NCBI RefSeq assembly: GCF_004000215.1
Contig: NZ_RBVY01000007.1
Location: 1 to 64,000 of the forward strand
From: Nitratireductor alexandrii
GTDB lineage: Bacteria; Pseudomonadota; Alphaproteobacteria; Rhizobiales; Rhizobiaceae
DNA: 64,000 bases
Direction of reading: 5' to 3'
Shown: positions 16,381-24,277 of the stretch, piece after piece
Layout of the letters: every line of letters starts with the position of its first letter
Numbering within the stretch: position 1 is the stretch's first letter
Notes under the pieces: generated by a model
Told to the model about the DNA's origin: nothing
Seen by the model: the letters and a program-made list of their open reading frames with translations, nothing else
Databases searched by the model: none
Made by a program: the position numbers and the translations under genes

Positions 16381-17445
16381 TTACGAAAGTTTCCAGGCGT
16401 TGACCTTGTCGGTCACGGCGGCAAGGTTTTCGCCCCACCATTTCTCGCCCAGAATCACGGCCTTGTCGCGCATTTGCGGTCCGCCGGATAGGGTCTCGGC
16501 GCGCTCCTGCGGGATCATGTCGAAGGCTTCCGGCACCACCGGGCCATAGGTGTAGGCCTCGGCAATGGCGGCCTGGGCGTCCGGGGTCAGTGCGTAGGCC
16601 AGGAAGCGCATGGCGGCGTCCTTGTTGGGGGCGCCTTTGGGCACCACCATCGCCGACCAAGTGAGGAAGCTCAGCCCGTATTCGATCTCGATCGGCGCGC
16701 CATTGTTGCGCGCATTGAGCGCGCGGCCGTCGGGCACGAGCCCGATCGCGGCCTGGCCGTCAGACAGGTACTGCTCGCCCTGGGCATTGGTCTCGTAGAA
16801 CAGGATGTGGTCGCGGATCGTGCCGAGCTTGGCCAGCGCGCGGTCGATGTCGAGCGGATAGAGATCGGCCGGCGCGACGCCGTCGGCAAGCAGCGCGGCT
16901 TCCAGATAGGCGCCGTTGGCCTTGGTGTAGAAGGCGCGCTTGCCTGGGAATTTCTCAACGTCGAACACGTCGGCGAAGGTCTTGGGGCCGGGGGCCAGAT
17001 CCTTGTTGTAGGCGATCAGCCGGGAAAACAGCACCTGCGGCACCGAATAATCGGTGATGAGATCCTGGCCTTCCATGATCGGGCTTTTGTCGACGACGCC
17101 GAAATCGATGGGCTCGAGCAGGTTCTTTTCCGCCCCGATCCACTGGAAGTCGGGCAGCACCTCGACGATGTCCCATTCCGTGTTGCCGGATTCCACCATG
17201 GCCTGGATGCGGCCGTAGCTGTTGCCGGGCACGGAGCGCACGGCAATCCCGGTCTTTTCGGTGAACGGGTCGAACCAGGCCTCGCGCATCGCGGCTTCCC
17301 AGGAGCCGCCCCAGGACGAAAAGACGATCTCGCCGTTCTGCTGCGCGCGCAGCACCGCGGGCGCGGCCAGCAGCGCGACACCGGCGCCGCCGAGTTTGAG
17401 AACGTCGCGGCGGGTGGGGGTGAACGATTTCGGATTGCGGGTCAT
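16381..17445 (-). CDS. Polyamine-type ABC importer substrate-binding protein (PotD-like, Tat-exported)
   Basis: A 354-residue periplasmic protein. Its N-terminus has a twin-arginine motif (TPTRRDVLKLGGAG) and a probable cleavage site after LRAQ near residue 35. The mature protein starts NGEIVFSSWGGSWEAA, typical of the SBP_bac_8/PotD-like group, and includes EWDIVEVLPDFQW and DHILFYETNAQGEQYLSDGQAAIGLVPDG in the hinge and ligand cleft. It is the first gene of the seven-gene operon and divergent from a GntR regulator 128 nt away. The ligand is probably a polyamine or a related cationic amine; the family also contains opine and thiamine binders. Confidence 0.9.
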   Translation of the reverse strand: MTRNPKSFTPTRRDVLKLGGAGVALLAAPAVLRAQQNGEIVFSSWGGSWEAAMREAWFDPFTEKTGIAVRSVPGNSYGRIQAMVESGNTEWDIVEVLPDFQWIGAEKNLLEPIDFGVVDKSPIMEGQDLITDYSVPQVLFSRLIAYNKDLAPGPKTFADVFDVEKFPGKRAFYTKANGAYLEAALLADGVAPADLYPLDIDRALAKLGTIRDHILFYETNAQGEQYLSDGQAAIGLVPDGRALNARNNGAPIEIEYGLSFLTWSAMVVPKGAPNKDAAMRFLAYALTPDAQAAIAEAYTYGPVVPEAFDMIPQERAETLSGGPQMRDKAVILGEKWWGENLAAVTDKVNAWKLS

Positions 17446-17471
17446 GTCTGCCAGCCTCCTTTGGCTTGGAA

Positions 17472-17494
17472 TTGGTAAGTACCATGTAGACCAA
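17472..17494. promoter_or_regulatory. Candidate operator ahead of the amine importer operon
   Basis: TTGGT at 17472-17476 and ACCAA at 17490-17494 are inverted, and within them GGTAAGTACC (17475-17484) is itself palindromic. The element lies 27 nt upstream of the binding-protein ATG and in the gap shared with the divergent GntR gene. GntR proteins bind short symmetric sites of this size. Confidence 0.45.
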
Positions 17495-17572
17495 TTTGAG
17501 GGTAAACATCATAAAACAGGCTTGTAAAGAGGAAAAACGAGGGAATGGTTCGCTTGATTTGTGTAAATAGGT

Positions 17573-18319
17573 ATGATTGGTATGTTGAAAGATGGACAAC
17601 CATACGGAGCACAGGGCGGCGTGACGCAAGGCTGGAGCATCGCTCGCGCGCATTCGCGCGACAATCTTCTCGAGCAGTGCCGGCAGGCGCTCGGCGACGG
17701 AAGCCTGCAGCCGGGCCAGCGGCTGCCCAATGAACGCCGGGTGGCGGAAATGTCCGGCCTGTCGCGCTCGACGGTGCGCGCGGCCTTCGACCTGTTGGAA
17801 CGGGAAGGGCTGATCGTGCGCCATGTCGGGCGGGGAACCTATGTGGCGGAGGATGCGGCCAAGGCCGCGCCGAGCGCCGAGGGAGGGGATTTCAGGCCGG
17901 CCGAACTGATGGAATTCCGTCTGATGGTGGAGCCCTCGCTGGTCGAACTGATCGTGGTCACGGCCACCGACGCGCGGCTGGATGCCCTGTCCGCACTGGT
18001 GCGCGGCGGGCGCGACGTGCGGCTATGGCAGGAGGCGGAGGAGGCCGACCGGGCCTTTCATCGCGGCCTGTTCGACGCCACCGACAACCGCATCTTTTCC
18101 GATCTCGGCCAACGGCTGAGCGCGATGCGCGACAGTCGAAGCTGGATGCGGCTGAAGGAGGGCAGTTTCTCGCTGGAGAAGTGGCAAATCTACCAGCAGG
18201 AGCACGAGGTGATCGTGGCGGCGCTGCTCGACCGCAACGCCGAGAGCGCCCGCAACGCGCTCCGCCGCCATCTGGGCGGCGTGCGGGCCAACGCGCAAAT
18301 GGCGACGTCGGATCTTTAA
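17573..18319 (+). CDS. GntR family transcriptional regulator, FCD type
   Basis: A regulator of up to 248 residues. A winged helix-turn-helix (QRLPNERRVAEMSGLSRSTV, then GLIVRHVGRGTYV) is followed by an FCD ligand domain with RAFHRGLFDATDNRIF and a late EHEVIVAALLDRNAESAR helix. The start is uncertain: ATG 17573 and 17582 lack a good ribosome site, while GTG 17621, preceded by AGGGCGG, would give a more usual length before the HTH. Divergent from the PotD-like operon, it probably represses it until the amine or a product binds. Confidence 0.87.
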   Translation: MIGMLKDGQPYGAQGGVTQGWSIARAHSRDNLLEQCRQALGDGSLQPGQRLPNERRVAEMSGLSRSTVRAAFDLLEREGLIVRHVGRGTYVAEDAAKAAPSAEGGDFRPAELMEFRLMVEPSLVELIVVTATDARLDALSALVRGGRDVRLWQEAEEADRAFHRGLFDATDNRIFSDLGQRLSAMRDSRSWMRLKEGSFSLEKWQIYQQEHEVIVAALLDRNAESARNALRRHLGGVRANAQMATSDL

Positions 18320-18341
18320 ACCGCTCTCCGGGGACCGGGGT

Positions 18342-18421
18342 CTTGCATCGGCGGCGCGACGCGCTGCCGCCCGGCGTGCGGATGCGGCTTGCCGCGGCCG
18401 GCCCTCGCGTGTCGATGCAAG
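18342..18421. repeat. Long-range inverted repeat between gntR and ggt
   Basis: CTTGCATCG at 18342-18350 and CGATGCAAG at 18413-18421 are perfect inverse copies separated by 62 nt of very GC-rich sequence. This lies between convergent genes and may fold together with the hairpin at 18429-18450 as a transcription end. Confidence 0.4.
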
Positions 18422-18428
18422 GCCGGAC

Positions 18429-18450
18429 GCCGGGACAGTCGGGTCCCGGC
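18429..18450. terminator. Bidirectional hairpin between gntR and ggt
   Basis: GCCGGGAC (18429-18436) pairs with GTCCCGGC (18443-18450) around a short loop, in the gap between two convergent genes. No T-run follows. Confidence 0.5.
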
Positions 18451-18466
18451 GCTTTGCGACCGGGCC

Positions 18467-20059
18467 TCAGTAGCCGAGCGCGCAGCCGTCCTTGCGCGGG
18501 TCGGAGCCACCGAGCAGCGTGCCGCGTTCCCAGTCGATCCAGATCGCCTGGGCGCCGCCGATCGGCCAGCTCGGCGGCTGCACGGTGAAGCCGCGTCGTT
18601 CCAGGTCCGGTCCGACCGCCTGGCGCAGGCGCGTCTCGGCCTCGACGGTCGCGGTGCCCGGCAGCGGGAACAAGCGCGGGGCGTCGATCGCGGCCTGGAC
18701 GTCGAGACCGTGGTCGATCATCAGGCTGAGAAACTGGGCGTGGCCCATGGCCTGATAGTGACCGCCCATCACGCCGAACGGCATGACGGCGCGGCCGTCG
18801 CGCGACAGCATGCCGGGGATGATGGTGTGCATCGGCCGCTTGCCGGGCGCGATCGCGTTGCGGTGGCCACGCTGAAGGCTGAAGCTCTGGCCCCGGTTGT
18901 GGAACAGCACGCCCGATCGCGGCGTCATGAGTCCGGATCCATAGGGGTGGAAGATCGAATTGATGAAGCTGACGGCATTCCGGTCCTTGTCGACGACGCA
19001 AATATAGACCGTGTCTTTATGCTCGACCGTGTCGCCGGCGGCCTGCGGGGTCATGGCCCGGTTGCGGTCGATCCGGCGCGCCAGCCGGTCGGCGAAGGCG
19101 TCGGACAGGAGGTCGTCGAGCGGCACCGCGGCGGTGCCCATATCGGCCACGTAAAGGTCGCGGGCGGCGTAGGCGAGGCGGGTCGCCTCGACCAGCACAT
19201 GCAGGTTGTCGATCCCCTGCGGGGCACCCGACGGGGCGATCCGTTCCAGGATATTCAGGATCATGAGCGCGACCACGCCCTGGCCGTTGGGCGGGCATTC
19301 ATGCACCGTCCAGCCGCGATAGTCGGTCTTGATCGGGGTGACATATTCGCCGGCGGCGGCCGCAAAATCGTCGCGCGTGTGCAGGCCGCCGCGCGCGCGC
19401 AGAAATTCGACCATCTCCTCGGCTACCGCGCCGCGATAAAAAGCGTCGGGGCCCTCGCGCCCGATCGCGGCCAGCGTGTCGGCGAGGGCCGGCTGGCGCT
19501 GGACGGCGCCGATGGCCGGCGGCTCGCCGTCGACCAGGAAGGTGGCGCTTGCCGCCGGGTCGGCGGCGATCAGGGCCTGCTGCAGCTCGGTGTCGCGGGC
19601 AACGCGCGGCGTGATCGCATAGCCGTCGCGGGCGAGGTCGATCGCCGGGGCGAGGATTTCGGCAAGCGGCATGCGACCGTGGTCGGCGACCAGCCGCGCC
19701 CAGGCCTCGACCGCGCCGGGAATGGTGACGGCATGCGGGCTGGCGCGGTCGATGGCGGCGATGCCGGCGTTTTCGTACCAGTCGAGCGTGGCGGCCGCCG
19801 GGGTGCGCCCCGAACCGTTATAGGCGAGGGGTTCGGCGCTGCCTGCCGGCGTCATCAGCACGAAACAGTCGCCGCCGATACCGGTCGATCCGGGCTCCAC
19901 CACGCACTGTACCGCGCAAGCGGCGACGGCGGCGTCGATGGCGTGTCCGCCCGCCTTCAAAATGTCGAGCGCGGCCACTGTGGCCAGCGGGTGCGAGCTT
20001 GCCGCCATGGCGTTGCGGCTCGCCGCAAGCGAGCGGCCCGGATTCTCGAAATCACGCAT
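18467..20059 (-). CDS. ggt: Gamma-glutamyltransferase family protein (Ntn hydrolase), cytoplasmic type
   Basis: A 530-residue Ntn-hydrolase precursor. The N-terminal half has the conserved GHAIDAAVAACAVQCVVEPGSTGIGGDCF block. The autoprocessing threonine should be the T of EHKDTVYICVVDKDRNAVSFINS, where the small subunit begins. Later blocks GVLFHNRG, GKRPMHTIIPGM and GVMGGHYQAMGHAQF are typical. No signal peptide is present, unlike E. coli Ggt, so it resembles the cytoplasmic YwrD-like group. It would cleave gamma-glutamyl amide bonds. Near PuuA/PuuB-type genes this could deglutamylate intermediates, though that link is inferred. Confidence 0.9.
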   Translation of the reverse strand: MRDFENPGRSLAASRNAMAASSHPLATVAALDILKAGGHAIDAAVAACAVQCVVEPGSTGIGGDCFVLMTPAGSAEPLAYNGSGRTPAAATLDWYENAGIAAIDRASPHAVTIPGAVEAWARLVADHGRMPLAEILAPAIDLARDGYAITPRVARDTELQQALIAADPAASATFLVDGEPPAIGAVQRQPALADTLAAIGREGPDAFYRGAVAEEMVEFLRARGGLHTRDDFAAAAGEYVTPIKTDYRGWTVHECPPNGQGVVALMILNILERIAPSGAPQGIDNLHVLVEATRLAYAARDLYVADMGTAAVPLDDLLSDAFADRLARRIDRNRAMTPQAAGDTVEHKDTVYICVVDKDRNAVSFINSIFHPYGSGLMTPRSGVLFHNRGQSFSLQRGHRNAIAPGKRPMHTIIPGMLSRDGRAVMPFGVMGGHYQAMGHAQFLSLMIDHGLDVQAAIDAPRLFPLPGTATVEAETRLRQAVGPDLERRGFTVQPPSWPIGGAQAIWIDWERGTLLGGSDPRKDGCALGY

Positions 20060-20115
20060 CGATCCTGTCCTTCAGTGCGGCCTCTTCCAGCCGGAAAATG
20101 GGTGTGTTGCGCTCG

Positions 20116-20844
20116 TCATCGGCGCCCTTCCGCGAGTGGCCGGTGTGTCCCGTGCAGCAGCGATTGCGCGTCGACGACCCGTTGCAGGTCGTCACGCGAA
20201 CGCTGCACGTGCAGCTTGGCGGCGCGGGCGGCGCGTTTCCCGTCGCGCGCGGTGACGGCGGCGACGATCTCCTTGTGCTCGGCGCGTGTCAAATCCCAAC
20301 GGTCGATCCACAAAACGTCAACCCAGATCAGCAGCGACAGGCGCCCGTAAAGGGCGTTCAGCGTGTCGATCAGGAAGCGTTGGCCGGTTTCGCGAACGAT
20401 GATCTCGTGGATGCGCATGCCGGTGCGCACCTCCTCGGCGAGATCGTCGAGCGACAGGTGTTCGTGTGCCTCGAAGGCGGCGAGCCGCCGCATCACCGCG
20501 TCGAGCTCCGCGATGCCCTTCTCGGTGATCGAGTCGGCGGCCAGGGCGGCGGCGTGGGCGTCCAGAAGCATGCGCAGATCGAGAAGCTCGCCGGCCGTCT
20601 TCAGGTCGACGACGGTTACCGTGTAGCCGCGATGCGGCTGGTTTTCCACCAGCCCCTCGATCTCGAGCTTGTTGAGCGCCTCGCGCAGCGGCGTGCGGCT
20701 GAGGCCGAGCTTGTCCGACAGCTCGCGTTCGCGCAGCGGCTCGCCGGGTCGCACCTCGCCCCTGAGGATCATGGCGCGCACGCGGTCGAACGCCGTCTGC
20801 TTCAGCGTGGCCGGGTTCCTGTCGATATTGCCGGAGCCTTTCAT
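20116..20844 (-). CDS. GntR family transcriptional regulator, FCD type
   Basis: A 242-residue regulator: winged HTH at about residues 10-75 (RERELSDKLGLSRTPLREALNKL, with NQPHRGYTV wing) and FCD domain to about 220 (MRIHEIIVRETGQRFLID, EHKEIVAAVTARDG). I chose ATG 20844 because GGAG lies 7 nt upstream; TTG 20856 is also in frame. The stop is 56 nt upstream of the ggt start on the same strand, so the two are likely one transcription unit and this protein probably controls it. A near-palindrome 18-29 nt upstream may be its own operator. Confidence 0.88.
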   Translation of the reverse strand: MKGSGNIDRNPATLKQTAFDRVRAMILRGEVRPGEPLRERELSDKLGLSRTPLREALNKLEIEGLVENQPHRGYTVTVVDLKTAGELLDLRMLLDAHAAALAADSITEKGIAELDAVMRRLAAFEAHEHLSLDDLAEEVRTGMRIHEIIVRETGQRFLIDTLNALYGRLSLLIWVDVLWIDRWDLTRAEHKEIVAAVTARDGKRAARAAKLHVQRSRDDLQRVVDAQSLLHGTHRPLAEGRR

Positions 20845-20861
20845 GGTGCGCTCCAATCACG

Positions 20862-20873
20862 ATGGTATACAAT
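20862..20873. promoter_or_regulatory. Candidate GntR/FCD operator
   Basis: ATGGTATACAAT matches the common FCD-subfamily palindrome ATTGTATACAAT with one mismatched pair of six. It lies 18-29 nt upstream of the regulator start, fitting autoregulation. Confidence 0.5.
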
Positions 20874-21081
20874 TGTCAATCGTTTGGTATTTCATCTGCC
20901 TTCCGATCGTCGTGCCTGCGGATCGGTCCGGGCGAACAGACCGGGGCACGGTTGCGAACCCGGTTCGGACAAGGGCGCGACACCGGCGGATTTCCCTTGC
21001 CGGCGCGCAGGTTCGCACGCCGCTCGGGCTGCCTCGCAAGGCCTCTTTGCCGGGGTCGCGACTTGCTGTAGAAGCGCTGTG

Positions 21082-22044
21082 ATGTCCGATTTCGCTCAGC
21101 CAGTCCGGCAATTCGCCTTTCTGCTCGTCGACAAGTTCTCGATGTTTTCGCTGGCCGCGGCGATCGACACGTTCCGTTCGGCCAACCGGACCATCGGCCG
21201 CGATCATTACGGCTGGGTCACCGTGTCGCCGGACGGCGAATCCGTGATTGCATCCAACGGGTTGCCACTGAAGGTCGACTATTCCGTGGTCGACATGCCG
21301 CGGTCGGAAATCCTGTTCGTATGCGTGGGGCTGGCGCTCGATTTCCCCGGCAAGAGCAAGGTGCTGGGCGCGTTGCGCTCTTGGGGGCGGCGCGGCGGCG
21401 CGCTCGGCGCCCTGTCGGTCGGTTCGCATCTTCTGGCCGAGGCCGGCCAGCTCGACGGTTATCGCTGCACGATCCACTGGGAAAACCGGGCCGGTTTCCA
21501 GGAGCGGTTTCGCGACATCGAATGCACGGGCAATGTGTTCGAGATCGACCGCAAGCGTTACACCTGCGCCGGCGGCACCACCTCGATCGATCTGATGCTG
21601 GAGATCGTGCGGGCCGAATTCGGCTCGAGCCTTTCGAACGAGGTCGCCAACCAGTTCCATCACGAGCGCATTCGCGGCGACACCGACCGGCAGCGCATCG
21701 GGCCCGAGCGCGACCTGACCGGCAAGTCGGAAAAGCTGAAGAAAATCGTCGCCATGATGGCGGAAAATCTCGACGAGCCGTTTTCGGCGGTCGAGCTGGC
21801 CAAAGGAGCGGGACTGTCGGTGCGCCAGGTCGAGCGGCTTTTCCTGCGCCATCTCAACATGACGCCGGGGCGGTACTATATGCGCCTGCGGCTTGAGCGC
21901 GCGCGCGAATTGCTGCGCCAGACCAATCTGCCGATCCTCGACGTGGCGATCGCGACCGGCTTTACCTCGCACTCCTATTTCGCGCAGAGCTACCGGCTGC
22001 AGTTCGGCCGGCCGCCGAGCGAGGAACGCCGCACGGCATACTGA
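21082..22044 (+). CDS. GlxA family AraC-type transcriptional regulator (GbdR/CdhR-like)
   Basis: A 320-residue regulator. Residues about 8-185 form a DJ-1/PfpI-like amidotransferase fold (FAFLLVDKFSMFSLAAAIDTFRSAN, then TCAGGTTSIDLMLEIV), and residues about 215-315 are a double HTH of AraC type (LAKGAGLSVRQVERLFLRHL and IATGFTSHSYFAQSYRLQFG). GbdR, CdhR and ArgR-type members of this family activate glycine betaine, carnitine or arginine catabolism. The ATG at 21082 gives the family's normal length. The target is not evident. The gene is divergent from the ggt/gntR pair and about 240 nt away, so a role in amine or amino-acid catabolism is the simplest guess. Confidence 0.9.
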   Translation: MSDFAQPVRQFAFLLVDKFSMFSLAAAIDTFRSANRTIGRDHYGWVTVSPDGESVIASNGLPLKVDYSVVDMPRSEILFVCVGLALDFPGKSKVLGALRSWGRRGGALGALSVGSHLLAEAGQLDGYRCTIHWENRAGFQERFRDIECTGNVFEIDRKRYTCAGGTTSIDLMLEIVRAEFGSSLSNEVANQFHHERIRGDTDRQRIGPERDLTGKSEKLKKIVAMMAENLDEPFSAVELAKGAGLSVRQVERLFLRHLNMTPGRYYMRLRLERARELLRQTNLPILDVAIATGFTSHSYFAQSYRLQFGRPPSEERRTAY

Positions 22045-22093
22045 GCCGGCCTGTCCGGCCCGTGTTCGGCGGCGCCGAGCGGCGTGCGGATCG

Positions 22094-22282
22094 TTACAGC
22101 GACGCTTCGGACCGGCCCTGGGCGCGCTGGATGCGCTTTTGTTCCCAGATCTTTTCCTCAAGCGTCTGCCGTTCGAGATCGGCCGTGCTCGGGGCGCGGG
22201 TTTCCACGCCGTAGGGAGAGCCGGCACAGCCGGCCAGCGCGAACGGGGTCAGAAGAAGAAAAAGCATCAGGCGTCTTGTCAT
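22094..22282 (-). CDS. Small lipoprotein
   Basis: A 62-residue protein with a Sec/Spase II signal: basic start MTRRL, a short hydrophobic core and the lipobox LAGC, making Cys about 18 the lipidated residue. The remaining 45 residues are polar and helical (TADLERQTLEEKIWEQKRIQRAQ), rich in charged residues. A GTG 12 nt upstream (22294) could also be the start. No family is recognised. It is probably anchored in the outer or inner membrane facing the periplasm. Confidence 0.7.
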   Translation of the reverse strand: MTRRLMLFLLLTPFALAGCAGSPYGVETRAPSTADLERQTLEEKIWEQKRIQRAQGRSEASL

Positions 22283-22448
22283 GGCGCGGGACACTATCGC
22301 CTGCCGGCGGCTTCGACAACGGCAATTTATCCAATGGCCCCGTGTTCGGGCGAGCCCGCGCTCGCACGACGCGCGCGGCCAGTAACGGCTTGCTAACGGT
22401 CCGGCTTCTTTCTAGCGTCGCGGTATCAACAATATTGGATTCCCGTTC

Positions 22449-24230
22449 ATGAAGACATTGAAATTGCTGGTTGCCGCCGCTGGGTGCGTGCTGGCCGCCA
22501 CAGCCGCCGGGGCGGCGGAACGCGCCGTCATCGTCCTCGATGCGTCGGGCTCGATGTGGGGCCAGATCGACGGTAAGCCCAAGCTGGAGATCGCGCGCGA
22601 GACGCTGTCCGACGTCCTGGCGACGCTGCCGGCCGAGCTCGAACTCGGGTTGATGGCCTATGGCCATCGCGAGAAGGGCAATTGCGCGGATATCGAGCTG
22701 ATCGTGGAACCAGCGGCGGGCGCGGCACCGCGGATCGCCGAGGCCGCCGGAGGGCTGCGCTTCCTCGGCAAGACGCCGCTTTCGGCCGCCGTCGAGCGCG
22801 CCGCCGAGGCGCTGCGTTATACCGAGGACAAGGCGACCGTGGTTCTGATCACCGATGGGATCGAGACCTGCAACGCCGATCCGTGCGCACTGGCGACCAG
22901 TCTCGATCAGTCGGGGGTGGACTTTACCGCCCATGTCGTGGGTTTCGGCCTGTCGCGCGAGGAAGGGCGCCAGGTCGCCTGTCTGGCGGAAAACACCGGC
23001 GGGAAATATATCCGGGCCGGCGACGCCGCCGAGCTGAAGGAGGCGCTGACCGAGACGGTGAGCGCGCGCCCGGACGAGGGCGAGAAGGCCGAGGCGCCGC
23101 CGGTCGCGTTGCGGGCGGCGAGCGTCAAGGCCCCCGACGAGGCGCCGATCGGCTCCGGGCTCACGGTCGAATGGAGCGGGCCGGCGGACAAGAACGATTA
23201 TCTCGACATCGTGCCGGTGGGCTACGAGGAAACGCGCGGCGAACTCTCCTACGCTTATGTCAAGGCGGAGGAGGCGGCCGTTTTGCGCGCGCCCGGCACG
23301 GTCGGCGATTATGTCGTGCGGTATGTCTGGGAAGGGCCGGACAAGCGCCACGTGCTGGCACGGGCGCCACTGAAAGTGGTCGACAGCGCCGTGGCGCTGA
23401 TCGCGCCGGCGCGGGTGATGGCCGGGAAAGCCTTCACGGTGGAGTGGAAGGGCCCCGGTACGGCGGGCGACTATGTCGACATCGTGCCCGATGGGTATGA
23501 CAAGACCGGCGGCGAACTCTCCTACGCCTATACGGAAACCGGCAATCCGGCCCGTCTGAAGGCGCCGGGCAATCCGGGGCGTTTCGAGCTGCGCTACGTG
23601 CTGCAAGCGCCGGAGGGCCGCCAGGTGCTGCTTGCCGTGCCGCTCGAGGTGACGGAGGCGGTGGCAAGCGTGGCCTTCCCGGCCGAAGTCGAGGCCGGCT
23701 CGGTGCTTTCGGTTTCCTGGAGCGGACCGGCCGCCGACGGCGACTATGTCGACCTGGTGCCGGAAGGGTATGAGCGGACAAGCGGCGAAATCGCCTATTT
23801 TTATATCGAGTCTTCCCAAGATGGGGAAACCGGGGAACTGGTCGTACCCGGCAAGCCGGGCCGTTATCAGGTGCGCTACGTGCTTCAGGCGCCGGACGGG
23901 CGCAAGGTGCTGGCGCGCCAGGCGCTCGCCGTGACCGGCGTCGAGGCCCGGCTGGAGGCGCCTGGGACGGCGGATGCCGGCAGCGGCTTTGCCGTGACGT
24001 GGACGGGACCGGCCCGAAGCGGTGACTACGTCGACCTGGTGCCGGCCGGCTACAAGGAGACGTCGGGCGAACTCGCCTACGCCTACACGGACGCGGCCGG
24101 CGACGAGGACGGCAAGCGGGTGAGCGAAATCACCGCGCCGGACCAAGCCGGCGACTACGAACTCCGCTACGTGATGGAAGCCAGCGACGGGCGGCACGTT
24201 CTCGCCCGTCTGCCGATCACGGTGCGATAG
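22449..24230 (+). CDS. Secreted VWA-domain protein with four tandem beta-sandwich-like repeats
   Basis: A 593-residue exported protein. Residues 1-23 are a Sec signal peptide ending AGAA. Residues 25-210 are a von Willebrand A domain with an intact MIDAS start (DASGSMW) and VVLITDGIETC. After a short acidic linker come four repeats of about 90-95 residues (near 222-317, 318-411, 412-503 and 504-593). Each contains V-W-G-P, then GDYVDIVP-GY, then T-GELSYAY, then a LRYVL-APDGR-VLAR ending. The repeats resemble bacterial Ig-like or bulk adhesion modules but I do not recognise a named family. The protein probably acts in the periplasm or on the surface. It is monocistronic. Confidence 0.85.
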   Translation: MKTLKLLVAAAGCVLAATAAGAAERAVIVLDASGSMWGQIDGKPKLEIARETLSDVLATLPAELELGLMAYGHREKGNCADIELIVEPAAGAAPRIAEAAGGLRFLGKTPLSAAVERAAEALRYTEDKATVVLITDGIETCNADPCALATSLDQSGVDFTAHVVGFGLSREEGRQVACLAENTGGKYIRAGDAAELKEALTETVSARPDEGEKAEAPPVALRAASVKAPDEAPIGSGLTVEWSGPADKNDYLDIVPVGYEETRGELSYAYVKAEEAAVLRAPGTVGDYVVRYVWEGPDKRHVLARAPLKVVDSAVALIAPARVMAGKAFTVEWKGPGTAGDYVDIVPDGYDKTGGELSYAYTETGNPARLKAPGNPGRFELRYVLQAPEGRQVLLAVPLEVTEAVASVAFPAEVEAGSVLSVSWSGPAADGDYVDLVPEGYERTSGEIAYFYIESSQDGETGELVVPGKPGRYQVRYVLQAPDGRKVLARQALAVTGVEARLEAPGTADAGSGFAVTWTGPARSGDYVDLVPAGYKETSGELAYAYTDAAGDEDGKRVSEITAPDQAGDYELRYVMEASDGRHVLARLPITVR

Positions 24231-24242
24231 GCGTCCCGAACC

Positions 24243-24277
24243 GCGCTGGCGGGCAGCGTGTTTGCCGCCCGCCGCGC
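24243..24277. terminator. Bidirectional hairpin between the VWA gene and edd
   Basis: GGCGGGC (24248-24254) pairs with GCCCGCC (24267-24273), and flanking GCGC arms extend the stem. It lies between convergent genes. Confidence 0.5.

Noticed and set aside
22158-24197. 679-codon minus-strand open frame opposite the VWA gene
   Set aside because: Its apparent repeats are only the reverse image of the four repeats in the VWA protein. The coding-strand frame has the signal peptide and MIDAS motif.
22449-24230. CRISPR-like or satellite repeat in the VWA gene
   Set aside because: The periodicity of about 280 nt is protein-level, with diverged DNA copies in a continuous reading frame.
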